From the NCBI GenBank assembly GCA_027422505.1, contig JAPQWV010000012.1, positions 21,364,001-21,428,000 on the forward strand: DNA of 64,000 bases, in the 5' to 3' direction. The notes under the pieces were generated by a model. It was not told the DNA's origin and did no database searches. It was given only the letters and a program-made list of their open reading frames with translations. Both the position numbers and the translations under genes were made by a program. Source of the stretch: Craterostigma plantagineum (lineage: Eukaryota > Streptophyta > Magnoliopsida > Lamiales > Linderniaceae). Shown here one piece after another: positions 1-10,269 of this stretch (position 1 is its first letter; each line of letters begins with the position of its first letter).

Positions 1-360
1 CGAATAGCGTTTTGATTAATATTAAAATTTTGCGCCCTATTTATACTTTCGAACCACAACAACTATTTATTACCATTGGAAAAGAATTAAAATGAACAAC
101 CTAGCTACAAGCAAGAACAATGTTGTTAAGAATAAACATTGCAATTACAAAAGAAAACTACTAATAAAATAATTATCATTTTCCACGTCTTCTTTGGTGT
201 ATTGATTAGCCGACTCCTTAGTACAACAATGATAATGGTAAAATTGGTTGTATAGTTATGGAATAGAATTAGGTTTGTTGAGGAAGAAGATAAGTGAACG
301 AAATTTATAGTAGGATTTATTAAGGTGTAGCTTATAAAAGTTGAGTTGATTATATATGGT
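1..360 (-). pseudogene. mini-CLASSY copy 0 (b-type), 5' part only
   Basis: This is the promoter-proximal end of another unit of the mini-CLASSY array, cut by the window edge. It matches the intron 1, exon 1 and leader region of copies B and D: the block with gaattaaaatgaacaacc, the cacgtcttctttggtgtatt block and the leader with aggaagaagataa. The splice donor after the exon-1 ATG reads ATAATT where the other copies have GTAATT, so this copy has probably lost its first donor. The coding exons would lie left of base 1 and cannot be judged. Confidence 0.7.
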
Positions 361-1512
361 AGTCATATAATTGTCATAGTCAAGATTACTTGAATATTAT
401 TGACTGAAAATTTTAATAGCTAGGTTTTGAGTACCTTTTATACCTCAAATCTGAGTTAATAAAGAAGGAAAAAAAATTTATTTACTTTCATATTTTTGTT
501 TTTTCAAATTATTAGTCAAAATACATTTTACAAATTTTATCCAACTAAGAGTGTTATTGGTAACAAAATTATTTGCTAGAAATCGGCGTGGACTAAATGT
601 AAATTTTGCTCTATATTTTTTGTGATTAAAGAAATTGAATAAATTAGTTGATGGAAGATGACCAAATCTTAAATTTTTTTATTTGTTTATGATTAAAGAA
701 AGTAAATAAATTATTTGATATAAATAGACTTTTGACTACTCTAAATTCCAATGAATATCATTAATGGATGGGTTTCCATGATTCCCTTTGGATAACGCTT
801 ACGCTAGTCAACTGAAGCAAGCAAATTAACTGGATATAAAAATCTTTGGGGATGCACAAAGGAGTGACATAGTTAGGGTATATCTATACTATTATATTAA
901 GGGTGAGTGGTGGCTATTAATTGCTAATTTGGTCTGTAAAATATTTTACAATTTAACCTCTCTGTTTCTAATTTCATTAATTAAATAATTATCACATTTA
1001 ACCCCTCAAGTTTTAGTTGTTATACTTATACCCTTAATCATTATTTTCCTTTTATATATAAAAATTATATATCATATATTAAATTATAAATTTCAAAACT
1101 AAAATTAGAACTATTATATTTTATTCACATTCATAGTGTGCAAATAGTACTAATATAGCATATGTGTGTGGATTTTCATTTCTTGAAAGTGTTGAAGACA
1201 AAACTGAATTAATTTATTTAATACATACCTCACAGCTACAATTACATTATGTAATTTACTCTCGTATTTGCAATTAAAAAAAAAAGAGTGCTACACAAGA
1301 TATTTCTTATCATGGTCTGAATCTAAAGCTTTTACAATAACATTTTGTATGATTAAAGAAAGTGAATAAACTACTGGATGAACGTTGACCAAATCTTAAA
1401 TTTTATGAAAATATTATCTATGATTAAGAAAGTAAATATAAAATGGACTTTTGACTAAATCTCAAATTTTATCCTAATGTATTCTCCTGCTGCTGCCCCG
1501 TTATGCGTTACT
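361..1512. repeat. Spacer of the mini-CLASSY tandem array
   Basis: AT-rich non-coding spacer between copy 0 and copy A. It shares several blocks with the other spacers, for example the repeated gattaaagaaagtgaataaa segment, the caaatcttaaattttatgaa segment and a block with ggatttcatttcttgaaag-like sequence near 1170-1190. The part around 880-1150 (trinucleotide-poor, with aattaaataattatcac) is not seen in the other spacers and may be a small insertion. No gene seen. Confidence 0.6.
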
Positions 1513-2438
1513 CTAGCAGCGTCCTCGTCGTTTTCTCTTCGGACCTCTGTAAGGTTTATCTGACTGCATATCGGACAAAGAATTAAGATTGCACGAATGA
1601 AAAAAAAACTATTAAGATAAAATGCGCGATTCTTTTCCGTACGAGGTATTTTAAATACTCACCCACGGAGGCATTATCTCTTTTGGCCCAAGCTCCAAGT
1701 GGTTGCAATATTTACAAACTAGCCCTTCCTCGTCGCGTAATATCAGCTCGTGGGCCCCTCTACTACATTGGCCCGGTTGGGTATTCAGAGCTTCTTCTTT
1801 GACCTGTTGCAGAGAAACATATCTCTGCAATTTTATTCTCATAACTTTATGCGAAATTCTTCAATTTCTCGCATTTTTTGCGCAAATCAAAATGTTTATT
1901 AGTAAAGGTGATGAGAGATCTTACTGCTCTATCAGTGTGCTCGACAGCTTTTGGTTCAGACCCCTCCGACCAGTAACGATCGAAATCGGAAAATAAATCT
2001 TTCATCTCCCTTTCAAAATCCGTCATCTCGGGCTCTTTTGGAGCTTCTCCGAGCGTGAATTTCAACGGGAGAGTAGTGGGCGTAATTTCTTCATCGTTTC
2101 TTTTCCTCTTGTTCTGATTATCTGAATTCTGCGTTCATAGATAAAACCATGATTTGTAACTTGGAGGGTCGAAAAATACATAGGTCAAAGCAAAATAACG
2201 CACTTGATAACAAAATCATCAAAATATTCTCCGTAAAGAATGTCTACGGGGATATAGCGCAAACAACGTGTGATGATTGAGCATATTAAAAATCCCTGCC
2301 TTCTTAACACTTTCTAACCAACAACACATTAGTTTTAAGTCTTTATAAATTGGACAAATAATTAAAATGAACAACCAACAAGCAAGAACAATGTTGTTAA
2401 GAGTAAACATTTCAATTACAAAAGAAAGTAATTACCAT
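1513..2438 (-). CDS. Mini-CLASSY protein, copy A (132 aa, helicase-less)
   Basis: Four exons join without a break: 2436-2438 (the ATG alone), 1925-2128, 1663-1803 and 1513-1563. All introns are GT-AG (donors GTAATT, GTAAGA, GTGAGT) and all junctions are phase 0. Exon 2 (68 codons) matches the end of the long exon of the full CLASSY gene at 54534, sharing LPLKF, APKE and TDFE followed by an acidic/aromatic helix. Exon 3 (47 codons) carries the CLASSY module: C-S-R-G-A-H-E-L, then VCKYC, then ELGPKEIMPPW. In the parent the next exon opens the SNF2 helicase; here exon 4 starts with the matching residues (SDKPYRG), then ends in KRKRRGRC and a stop. The 132-residue product is about a tenth of the parent. 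Its lysine/arginine-rich start (QNKRKR) and tail suggest a nuclear protein. A TATA box lies about 130 bases upstream. Possible roles are a Pol IV-pathway partner or decoy, or a transcribed but non-functional relic. Function is inferred. Confidence 0.72.
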
Positions 2439-3422
2439 TTTCCACGTCTTCTTTCGTGTATTGATTTAGCCGACTATTGAGTGCAACAGTGATAATGGTA
2501 AACTTAGTTGTGTGATTATGGAACGAATTTGGATTTGTTGGTGTTGAGGAAGAAGATAGATGAACGATATTTATATTAGAATTATCAAGGTCTAATTTGT
2601 AAAAGTTGGGTTGATTATATATGGTAGTAATATAATTGTTTACTTGAATATTATTGACTGAAAATTTTAATAGCTACATTTTGACTAAACTTTTTATACT
2701 TCAATCTGAGTTAATCAGAAGGAAAAAATTTTATTCACGATCATCTTTTTATTTTTACAAATTGTTAGTCAAACTACATTTGACTAAATTTTTTCAGTAG
2801 TTTTTTTGGTAACAAAATTATTTGATAGAAATCGGCGTGCAGTAGATATAAATTTTACTGTAATATTTTGTATGATTAAAGAAAGCGAATAAATACTTAA
2901 TGGATGGACGTTGACCAAGTAATCTTAAATTTTATTATATATTTATGATTAACGAAAGTAAATAACTTAATTGATATAAATGGACTTTTGACCAACTCTC
3001 AATTACAATGAATATCATTAATGTCATGCTTTGGATAATGCTTAAGCTAAAGCCAATTGGAGAATGTTCACTCCTTATTAGTGTTTAAGAGCGAGCAAAT
3101 TTAATTGGATGTAGAAATCTTAGAGGACACAAAGGAGTAACATAGTTAGGGTATATAAGTGTGTGGACTTTCTTTTCTTGAAAGTGTTGAAGACAAAACC
3201 AAATTTTTCGAAAACAAAATACGTATACCTCACAGTTATACAATTATATTATGCAATTTACTCTTGTATTTGCAATTAAAGATCCTTAGAATCCCTTAGC
3301 CAATTCCCCTTCATTACTCTGAAATTAAAAAATAATAAATCAAACTTAAAAAGAGCGAGAAAAAAAAAAGAAAAAACCATCAGTTCAATCAACACGTATG
3401 CATCATATAGATAAGTCACGTA
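2439..3422. repeat. Leader, promoter and spacer of array unit A
   Basis: Holds the leader and TATA region of copy A, then spacer shared with the segments downstream of copies C (13722-14540) and E (22750-24000), including a cacgtatgcatcatat block near 3393-3410. It is interrupted at 3423 by the hAT element. No gene seen. Confidence 0.6.
2568..2575 (-). promoter_or_regulatory. TATA box of mini-CLASSY copy A
   Basis: Minus-strand TATAAATA followed by ATCGTTCA, then a CT-rich leader (cttcttcctcaacacc). The same box and leader recur upstream of copies B, C and E (9769-9776, 13714-13721, 22740-22747) and similarly in D and F, about 100-150 bases before the ATG. Conservation across units supports a real promoter. 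Confidence 0.6.
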
Positions 3423-3599
3423 TAGACTTGCCCAACCGCCGGTTAACCGTAACCGGCGGTTGGTAACCGGCGGTTGGCGGTTAGTCCATCGGACTAACTG
3501 CCGTCTAACCGGCCGGGGGCGGTTGCCGGTTAGCCGCCCCCGGTTGACGGTTAGAGTAACCGGCGGTTGGCTAACCGCCGGTTAAGGTTAACCGGCGGT

Positions 3600-4680
3600 T
3601 CCAACCGCCGATTTTTTAATTTTTTTTTTAATTTTTTTAATTAATGTTTTAATAAAGTTAGGTTTAGTATATTATTTGATCGAATTATGTATCGAAATCC
3701 ACTATATAATTTGTAAGACAATTAAAAAAATCTACAACATTTTACAACGAACTTGTACAAGTACAACACAATATGTAGACAAAAGTTTAATTAACTAACT
3801 ACAAATTTAGAATACAATACATAAATATAAATTAAATTAGCCTCCGTCTCCGTACGGTCCGGTCCGCATCCATCTAGGCAAATTTGAAGTCTTTTATATA
3901 GGGGCTTTGTCCGAGAAAGGCTTCAGCAAGTTCAATCACGGGCTAAGTTCAGCAAGTTCTTTTATATAGGCGGTTGAACTTGCTGAAGCCCATCACGGGC
4001 TAAGCCACAAAAAAATTAAATCAGTCTTCTTTCCGGACTTCGTCCGAGAAAGGCTTCAACAGGTCCAGGCGTCGGGCCGTCCCGACGCCTGCACCTGTTG
4101 AAGCCCATCACGGGCGAAGCCACGATTCTTCGACTTTTCGATCGGGCTTCCGCAAGTTTAGGCGAGAAAGCAGCGTATGATCTCAGGAGCCTTGACGAAT
4201 CAACTATTAATTATGATCCGTCAAGGCATCCGGAGACCACACGTTGCTAACTTACTTGCACTTACCGAAACCCCTCTTCTTCGTAATCTTGTTCCCTATA
4301 AAAAAATGCATAAACATGATTTACATTATAAGTTTAATTTTTAAAAAAAAGAACAAGAAGTAATTATACAAATATTTACTTATCTTTTTTCGGGCTTCGT
4401 CGTGACTCGTCGTAATATAATAGGCTTGTTCAAATAAATTAGTACATGAAAATAACAATTCATTAGTTAGCCAATAAACATAATAAATATTTGTACGCAA
4501 AAAAAAAATATAAGAGTTGAATACTTATCTTTTTCGGGCTTCGTCGTTAGGTTTGTTCAAATAAATTAGTACCTGAAAATAACAATTAATTAGTTAGCAC
4601 TATAAACATAAAAATATTTGTATGCAAAAAAATATAAGAGTTGGATACTTATCTTTTTTCGGACTTGTTTGTTGATGTGG
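3600..4680. repeat. Non-coding left arm of the hAT element
   Basis: AT-rich arm between the left subterminal repeats and the transposase 3' end. It contains short internal duplications: a gggcttcgtccgag-containing block near 3902-4130 and a block with atcttttttcgggcttcgtcg repeated near 4380, 4527 and 4648. No gene seen. Confidence 0.5.
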
Positions 4681-4703
4681 AGTCCCGGCCTCGCCGAATG
4701 CCT

Positions 4704-6943
4704 CTAATAATCCTCGCCGCCGTCGCCGCCGTTGCCTCCGCTTGTCTCCGTGCCGGTGGTGTCCTCGAAAAGGTCGTCGGGCGAGTCGCTGGCACGCTCA
4801 TCTTGGGTGCGATACTCGGCTCGAGTCCAATCGTCGAGAAGACATTGGTACTCGAGGTTGTCGACACTCAAGTTCGAACGCTTCTCGCTCAAGGTCAAAC
4901 CGCCCATGCTAAAAGCATGCTCCACCGCGACGGTCGAGACCGGGACGGCAAGGATCTCCCGAGCGATTCTCGCCAACGTTGGATACGTTGGCGACACCCT
5001 CGACCACCATCTAAGGACGTTGAACTCATCTTCGTCCTCGAACTCGAAAGTCGTCGACATAAAGTTATCGACTTCTATGTAGGGGTTTTGGGAGGACCTT
5101 GGACGCTTGTTTGCGTTGAGGATGTCGTAGTAGTCAGCTAATCGTGAAGATCGACTACTAGTAGAACTAGATTGACCGCGCCCCGATCCCGATCGAGACG
5201 AGTCGTGGCCAAAATCGGGCTTATACTCTTTAAAGAGCTATGCGCTCGATCGAGTACGCTCTGCCAATAAATGCTATCGACTACCCTGCCCGACGATACC
5301 TTCGTATAGTAGCATTCTAGTAGTCTACCCGTACCATCTAAACGCCATCTCGGATCCAATATCTTCGCTATAATGAAGATATCCGGTAACTCAAAAAAAT
5401 ATTTGAGCCACTTGGTAGTCATGCTCCCAATGGCCTCGCCGACTACTGGATCAAACCGAAGCCCGTCGAGTATGATTGCGACTTTAACGCAATGATCTAA
5501 CGCAAGTATGGAAGTCGGGTAATATGAACCCGACATCGCCTCGGTGGCATCGTGAAATACTTGAAGTATCTCACATAAACTGTTGCACGGGTCCCACATC
5601 TCCGGAAGTAAATTGTACGACAATACTCTGTTTTCGGCAAAAAAGTCGCACAGATGCTGTCGATACTCCATAGAACTGTACAGCAACTTGTAGGTGGAAT
5701 TCCACCTGGTGGGTACGTCTAAACTAAACTTCTTGGCTGCTACACCCTCTCTAGCGCAGAAACGCTTCCACTTCTTCCACAAAGACGGGTGTCGCATCAG
5801 GTAGGAGATTGCGTAGCATATAGGCTGCACCTGGTCCTTTAAACTAGCTAGCGCGTCTTGCACACAGAGGTTAAGTATGTGGCAAAAACAACGCACGTGG
5901 AAAAACCGTCCTCCGACTGACGGCTGACAATACTCGATCAAGCGTTCAATGCTCGCGTTGTTTGCGCTCGCATTGTCGAACGATACTGAAAAGACTTTGT
6001 TGACTATCCTATACTCTGATAAGATCGTCCTAAGCTTGATCGCAATGTTTTGCGCCGTGTGCGCTTCATCGAACTCCCTATATGCGATCAAGCGCTTTTG
6101 TATCGTCCACGAATCATCGACCCAATGGCATGTCACGCCCATGTAAGATGAACGTTGCCAATGATCGCTCCATATATCGGAGCAAATCGACACGAACGTT
6201 CCTAAACTACCTAATATCGCTACTAAGTCGCGCTTAAGCGCAATTACCGTCTTCTTAGTATCCCGCGTCAAGGTGCTCCTCGAAATCTTCTTCGCCTGTG
6301 GGTTGTATGCGGCCTTGATCCAATGCTCGTAGATCGGGTCATCGGCAAATCGAAACGGTAGATGCTTCGCGGCTACGAACTTGGCAAGCTCGCGTCGCGC
6401 AACGTCCTCGTTGTAATGAAACAACGACGTTGCGCTTCCGCTCCCGCCGGCGGGTCCCGACGCGGACGAATCGGTACCTCCGAACATTTGCTGTTGGTTT
6501 TGTGCTACACCTAACTTACTCGGGTGTTTCGAACGGAGATGGGAATTCATTGACCCATATCCGCCTCCTTTTCTAAACTTATATTCCTTGGGACAGTAGT
6601 TACAAATGGCTCTAAATTGGTTGACTATACTAGTAGGTACCTTCTTGAAGTGTACCGCGAAGATGTCCGACTGTAGCCGCCGGGCGGCGGCGGTTTGCGT
6701 AGGCGCTTCGCTCTCCGGATCCTCCTCCACCTCCGTATGTTGCGCGGCATGCGAGCTTGCTCCCGGCGATGGTTCGAAACCGGCCGGCTCCTCGTTCAAG
6801 TCACCGCCGAGCACGTCGGCGATATCCAAGAACTCGTTCGGATCGTATTGTTGGTAGTCATCTTGCGATGAACTACCAACGACTTGCTTCCCTTTGCTGG
6901 CCCTCGATGCACGAGAACCACGTCGGCCACCACCACGATCCAT
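4704..6943 (-). pseudogene. hAT transposase (zf-BED, catalytic region, hATC dimerisation), one frameshift
   Basis: The main frame (5138-6943) begins with an acidic, serine-rich N-terminus. A BED-type zinc finger follows with Cys114, Cys117, His135 and His140 (CNYC and HLRSKH). The catalytic RNase H-like region holds VSFDNASANN and FFHVRCFCHILNL. The C-terminal hATC dimerisation domain lies in another frame (4704-5060) and has the family signature YPTLARIAREILAVPVST followed by VAVEHAFS. The frames switch once near 5240, where the expected LFKEYKPDF continues in the second frame. One small indel therefore separates the coding sequence from a full transposase of about 745 residues. It is the only transposase in this hAT element. 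A sequencing error at the indel is possible. Confidence 0.85.
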
Positions 6944-7039
6944 CTACAAATAATCTACACACGGACTACGAAAAATATGGTTAGATAAAAAACTAAAACG
7001 GCAATACCAAGGGGGCCCGGCCGAGGCGACACGTGGCGG

Positions 7040-7735
7040 TGCGGTCGTGCGGGGCTGCGGCGGCTGGCGGGGCTGCGGCGGCTGCGACGGCTGGCGGGGC
7101 TGCGGCGTGCGGCGGCTGGCGTGGTGGGGGCTGAGCGACGGCGCGTTGCGGCGGGGTGGTGGTGAGCGACGGCGCGTTGCGGCGCGTGGTGGCGGGCGAG
7201 GTGGCGGGCGGTGGGACTGGCGCGGTGGGGGCTGGCGAGGTGGCGGGCGGTGGTGGTGGTGCGGCGGTTGTGCGGCGGTGGTGGACGGTGGTGCGGCGGC
7301 GGTGGTGGGCGGTGGTGTGGTCGGTGGAAGGTGGTGGCGGGCGAGGTGGCGGGCGGTGGGGTTGGCGTGGTCGGCGGCGGCGGGAGGTGGTCGGCGGCGG
7401 CGGGAGGTGGTCGGCGGTTGTGCGGCGGTGGTGTCGGCGCGTGGTCGGTGGAAGGTGGTGGCGGGCGAGGTGGCGGCCGGTGGGGTTGGCGTGGTCGGCG
7501 GCCGCGGGAGGTGGTCGGCGGCGGCGGGAGGTGGTCGGCGGCGGCGGGAGGTGGTGCTGGCTGGTGGGGCGTGGCCGCGTGGAAGAGAGGCGAGAGAGAG
7601 AGAGATGATATCGAGAGAGAGAGAGAGGAGAGAGACAGTGAGTGAGCGAGAGAGTGAGAGAGACAGTGAGAGACATAGAGAGAACGAGAGAGACAGAGTG
7701 AGAGGGAGAGAGACAGATACCATTTATTTAAAGAT
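7040..7735. repeat. GGT/GGC-rich and GA-rich low-complexity 5' arm of the hAT
   Basis: About 550 bases of G-rich, imperfect tandem repeats (units such as gtggtcggcggcggcgggag) run into a GA microsatellite (about 7590-7720). Every frame on both strands stays open because of composition, giving Pro/Arg/Thr-rich or Gly/Trp-rich phantom proteins. The position just upstream of the transposase start suggests a 5' leader or promoter arm, possibly G-quadruplex prone. Confidence 0.7.
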
Positions 7736-8113
7736 GGTATTTCTTACCGTTGTAACCGGCGGTTTGTCCGGTTAACCGGCGGTTACACGGCTCAACCGCC
7801 GGTTACAACGGATAATTATTATTTATTTTTTATTTTTTTTTATTTTTTTAAAATTTGAATTTGGACGGTGAATTCAAAATTTTAAATTTTAAATTTTTTT
7901 TTTGAATTAACTAACCGCCGGTTGAACCGCCTAACCGGCGGTTCCTAACCGGTGGTTTGCGGTTGGTCAAATCGACCAACCGCCCCGTAACCGGCCTTGT
8001 GCGGTTGCCGGTTACGGTTGCTGCCGGTTACGGTTTGTAACCGTAACCGGCGGTTCCGTAACCGGCGGTTCGGCGGTTCAACCGCCAGTTACGGTTGATT
8101 TTGGGCATGTCTA

Positions 8114-8782
8114 ATCACGTATGTGGACTAAGAGCACCTCGGACTGAGACCTAAAATCCAAAAAGAAAACTAAAACTATCCCAAGTGCAAACTCAAAATG
8201 AGTTTTTCATCATGTTTTAAAGTCAAATATCGTTGGAAATGAGATTTTCCAAAAAAATTTCAACGTTTAAAAGTTACAGTTCATAATATTTTATTTGTCT
8301 TAATTATTGAAGTGACCAAAAAATACAAAATATATATAAAAGAATTTGAGTTATTCACAAACATATTTTTTATTTTTTATATGAAAAATATCGAGTTTAT
8401 GAAGTTGTAAATTATATTGATAATATTAAAAATTGGGTAGAAAAAATTACAATAATGATATTTGAGTTTGAAAATTGGTTTGCCGGTTGGAGAAGATTAT
8501 GCATTTTGAGTTTGAGAACGAGTTTGAGTTTGAGTGTTTTTGGTTGGTGATGGTCTAAATTTAAAATTTTTACAGTAACATTTTATATGATTAAAGAAAG
8601 TGAATTAATTACTCGATGGACGTTGACCAAATCTTAAATTTTATGAAAATATTTATCTATGTTTAAGAAAGAATACAAATGGTGATGATACAATGATAAG
8701 CCTTGTAAATGTCAATTGAAGAATGTTTTATCCAAATATATTCTTCTGCTTCTAGGCCGATTGCGCTATTCTAGTAGTGTCG
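8114..8782. repeat. Spacer of array unit B, right of the hAT
   Basis: Resumes the array spacer after the hAT insertion. Its first 400 bases match 14535-14900 downstream of copy C, including the gtggactaagagcacctc block and the aaatccaaaaag block. No gene seen. Confidence 0.6.
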
Positions 8783-9671
8783 TCATCGTTTTCTCTCGGG
8801 ACCTTCATAGGGTTTATCGGCCTGCATATCGGACAAAAAACTAAGATTACGCGAACGAAGGAAAATAGTAAAATAAAAACGCGCCGTTTTTGTACGACGT
8901 TTTTTTACTCACCCACGGAGGCATTATCTCTTTTGGCCCGAGCTCGACATGATTGCAGTGCTGGCAGACTAACCCTTCATTGTCCCTCAATATCAGCTCG
9001 TGGGCCCCTCGACAACACCGACCCGATTTGAGTTTTCGGAGCTTCTTCGTCGACCTTCTGCGGAGAAATTTTCGCGAAATTATTAGTATTCCTGCAATTT
9101 GCGCAAACTGAAATGGGTATTCATAAAGGTGAAGAGAGATCTTACCACCGAATCAGTATGGTCGATTGGTTTCTGTGCTGACTCCTCCCCCCGAAAACGG
9201 TCAAAATCAGAAAATAATCTTTCATCTCCCTTAATTCGAAATCCATCAACTCGGGCTCTCTTGGGGCTTCTCCGAGCGTGAACTTCAAGGAGAGAGTTGA
9301 GGGCGTTGTGTCTTCCTCATCTCTGTTCCTCTTGTTCTAATTGTCCGACTTCTGCATTGAGTGATACAACCATGATTTTTAAGTTGGTGGGTCGAAAAAT
9401 GCTTAAATCGAAACAAAAAAAAAGTGCATTTGATAACAAAATCCTCAAAATGTCCTCCGTAGCGAAATGGTAACGGGGATGTTGCGCGAATAGCGTGTGA
9501 TGATTGATTAATATTAAAAGAATTGTGCCCTATAATTACTTTCTAACTACTAACACATTTTAACCATTGGAAAAGAATTAAAATGAACAACCTAGCTACA
9601 AGCAAGAAAAATGTTGTTAAGAACAAACATTTTCAATTACAAAAGAAAAATGTTTATAAAGTAATTACCAT
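8783..9671 (-). pseudogene. Mini-CLASSY copy B (b-type), broken
   Basis: Same four-exon layout as copy A, with an ATG at 9669-9671 next to a GTAATT donor. Exon 2 has an in-frame TAG where copies A and C read CAG or CAT (the NQNKRK region). Exon 3 has an extra A before SGR, shifting the frame just ahead of the module. The module itself is otherwise well kept: C-C-R-G-A-H-E-L-I-L-R-D, VCQHC and ELGPKEIMPPW. The last exon begins ADKPYEG and stops after a shorter basic run. The TATA box is at 9769-9776. Not translatable as a whole. Confidence 0.75.
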
Positions 9672-9798
9672 TTCCTACTGAGTACAACAATGATAATGGT
9701 AAAATTGGTTGTATAGTTATGGAACAGAATTAGGTTTGTTGGCGTTGAGGAAGAAGATGACTGAACGATATTTATAGTATAATTTATTAAGGTGTAGC

Positions 9799-10269
9799 TT
9801 ATAAAAGTTGAGTTGAAACCCCCATGCACAAAGACTCACCCGACGTACCAATTCTTGACTCGGGTAGGGTTTTGGGCTGCTTCGAGGCGATCCTTGGGAG
9901 CGCTTTCTTCGACTTCAGAGCCTTCCTTGTGTAAAGAACGTCCAATCTCTTCCATAGCTCGCCCGGCGAGGTCTCCTTCAACACATTTGAAAGAACACCA
10001 TCTCCAAGACTCAAGATTATCAAGCTTTGAGCCTTCGCCCGAACGATTCTCCTTTCGTCCGCCTTCAAATCCTTCGGTAGCATGTCATTCCACGTCTTCA
10101 AGGCTTCCTCCAATCCCTCTTGGATCAACTCAGCCTTCATCTTGAGCTTCCACAGCCCAAGATCATCCCCTTCGCTGAATTTCTTCATTTCGAACCTCTT
10201 TTGCGCCATCATCTTCGTCGCGCTTCGTTCCACGACTCGCCGCACCACTTGTTGGGATTCCGGCGCCAT
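9799..10269 (-). pseudogene. copia gag fragment
   Basis: A 156-codon frame starts MAPESQQVV and holds a Ty1/copia gag (UBN2-like) region: FSEGDDLGLWKLKMKAELI, then LGDGVLSNVLKETSPGELW and KRLDVLY. It is cut on its C-terminal side by the junction with array DNA near 9815, so zinc knuckle, integrase and reverse transcriptase are absent. The last codons run into array sequence. It belongs to the truncated retroelement at 9815-12044 and starts just inside its LTR. Confidence 0.75.

Larger units (their letters stand above)
3423..8113 (-). mobile_element. hAT transposon (4.69 kb), nearly complete
   Basis: The ends form imperfect terminal inverted repeats: TAGACTTGCCCAA on the left and TAGACATGCCCAA on the right when read inward. 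Both ends are packed with subterminal accggcggtt-type repeats, typical of hAT elements. The 8-bp flanks are gtcacgta (3415-3422) and atcacgta (8114-8121), a 7/8 match. It sits in the mini-CLASSY array between units A and B; the uninterrupted site can be read near 14530, where the array sequence runs from aagtcac straight to gtggactaagagcacc. It carries a transposase gene with one frameshift. Confidence 0.88.

Noticed and set aside
1703..1996. 97-residue plus-strand ORF
   Set aside because: Antisense to exons 2-3 and intron 2 of mini-CLASSY copy A.
4641..5141. 166-residue plus-strand ORF
   Set aside because: Antisense to the hATC dimerisation region of the hAT transposase.
6944..7723. Long Pro/Arg/Thr-rich ORFs on the minus strand and Gly/Trp/Val-rich ORFs on the plus strand
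   Set aside because: All frames are open because of G-rich and GA repeats. There is no domain, and the region lies in a hAT non-coding arm.
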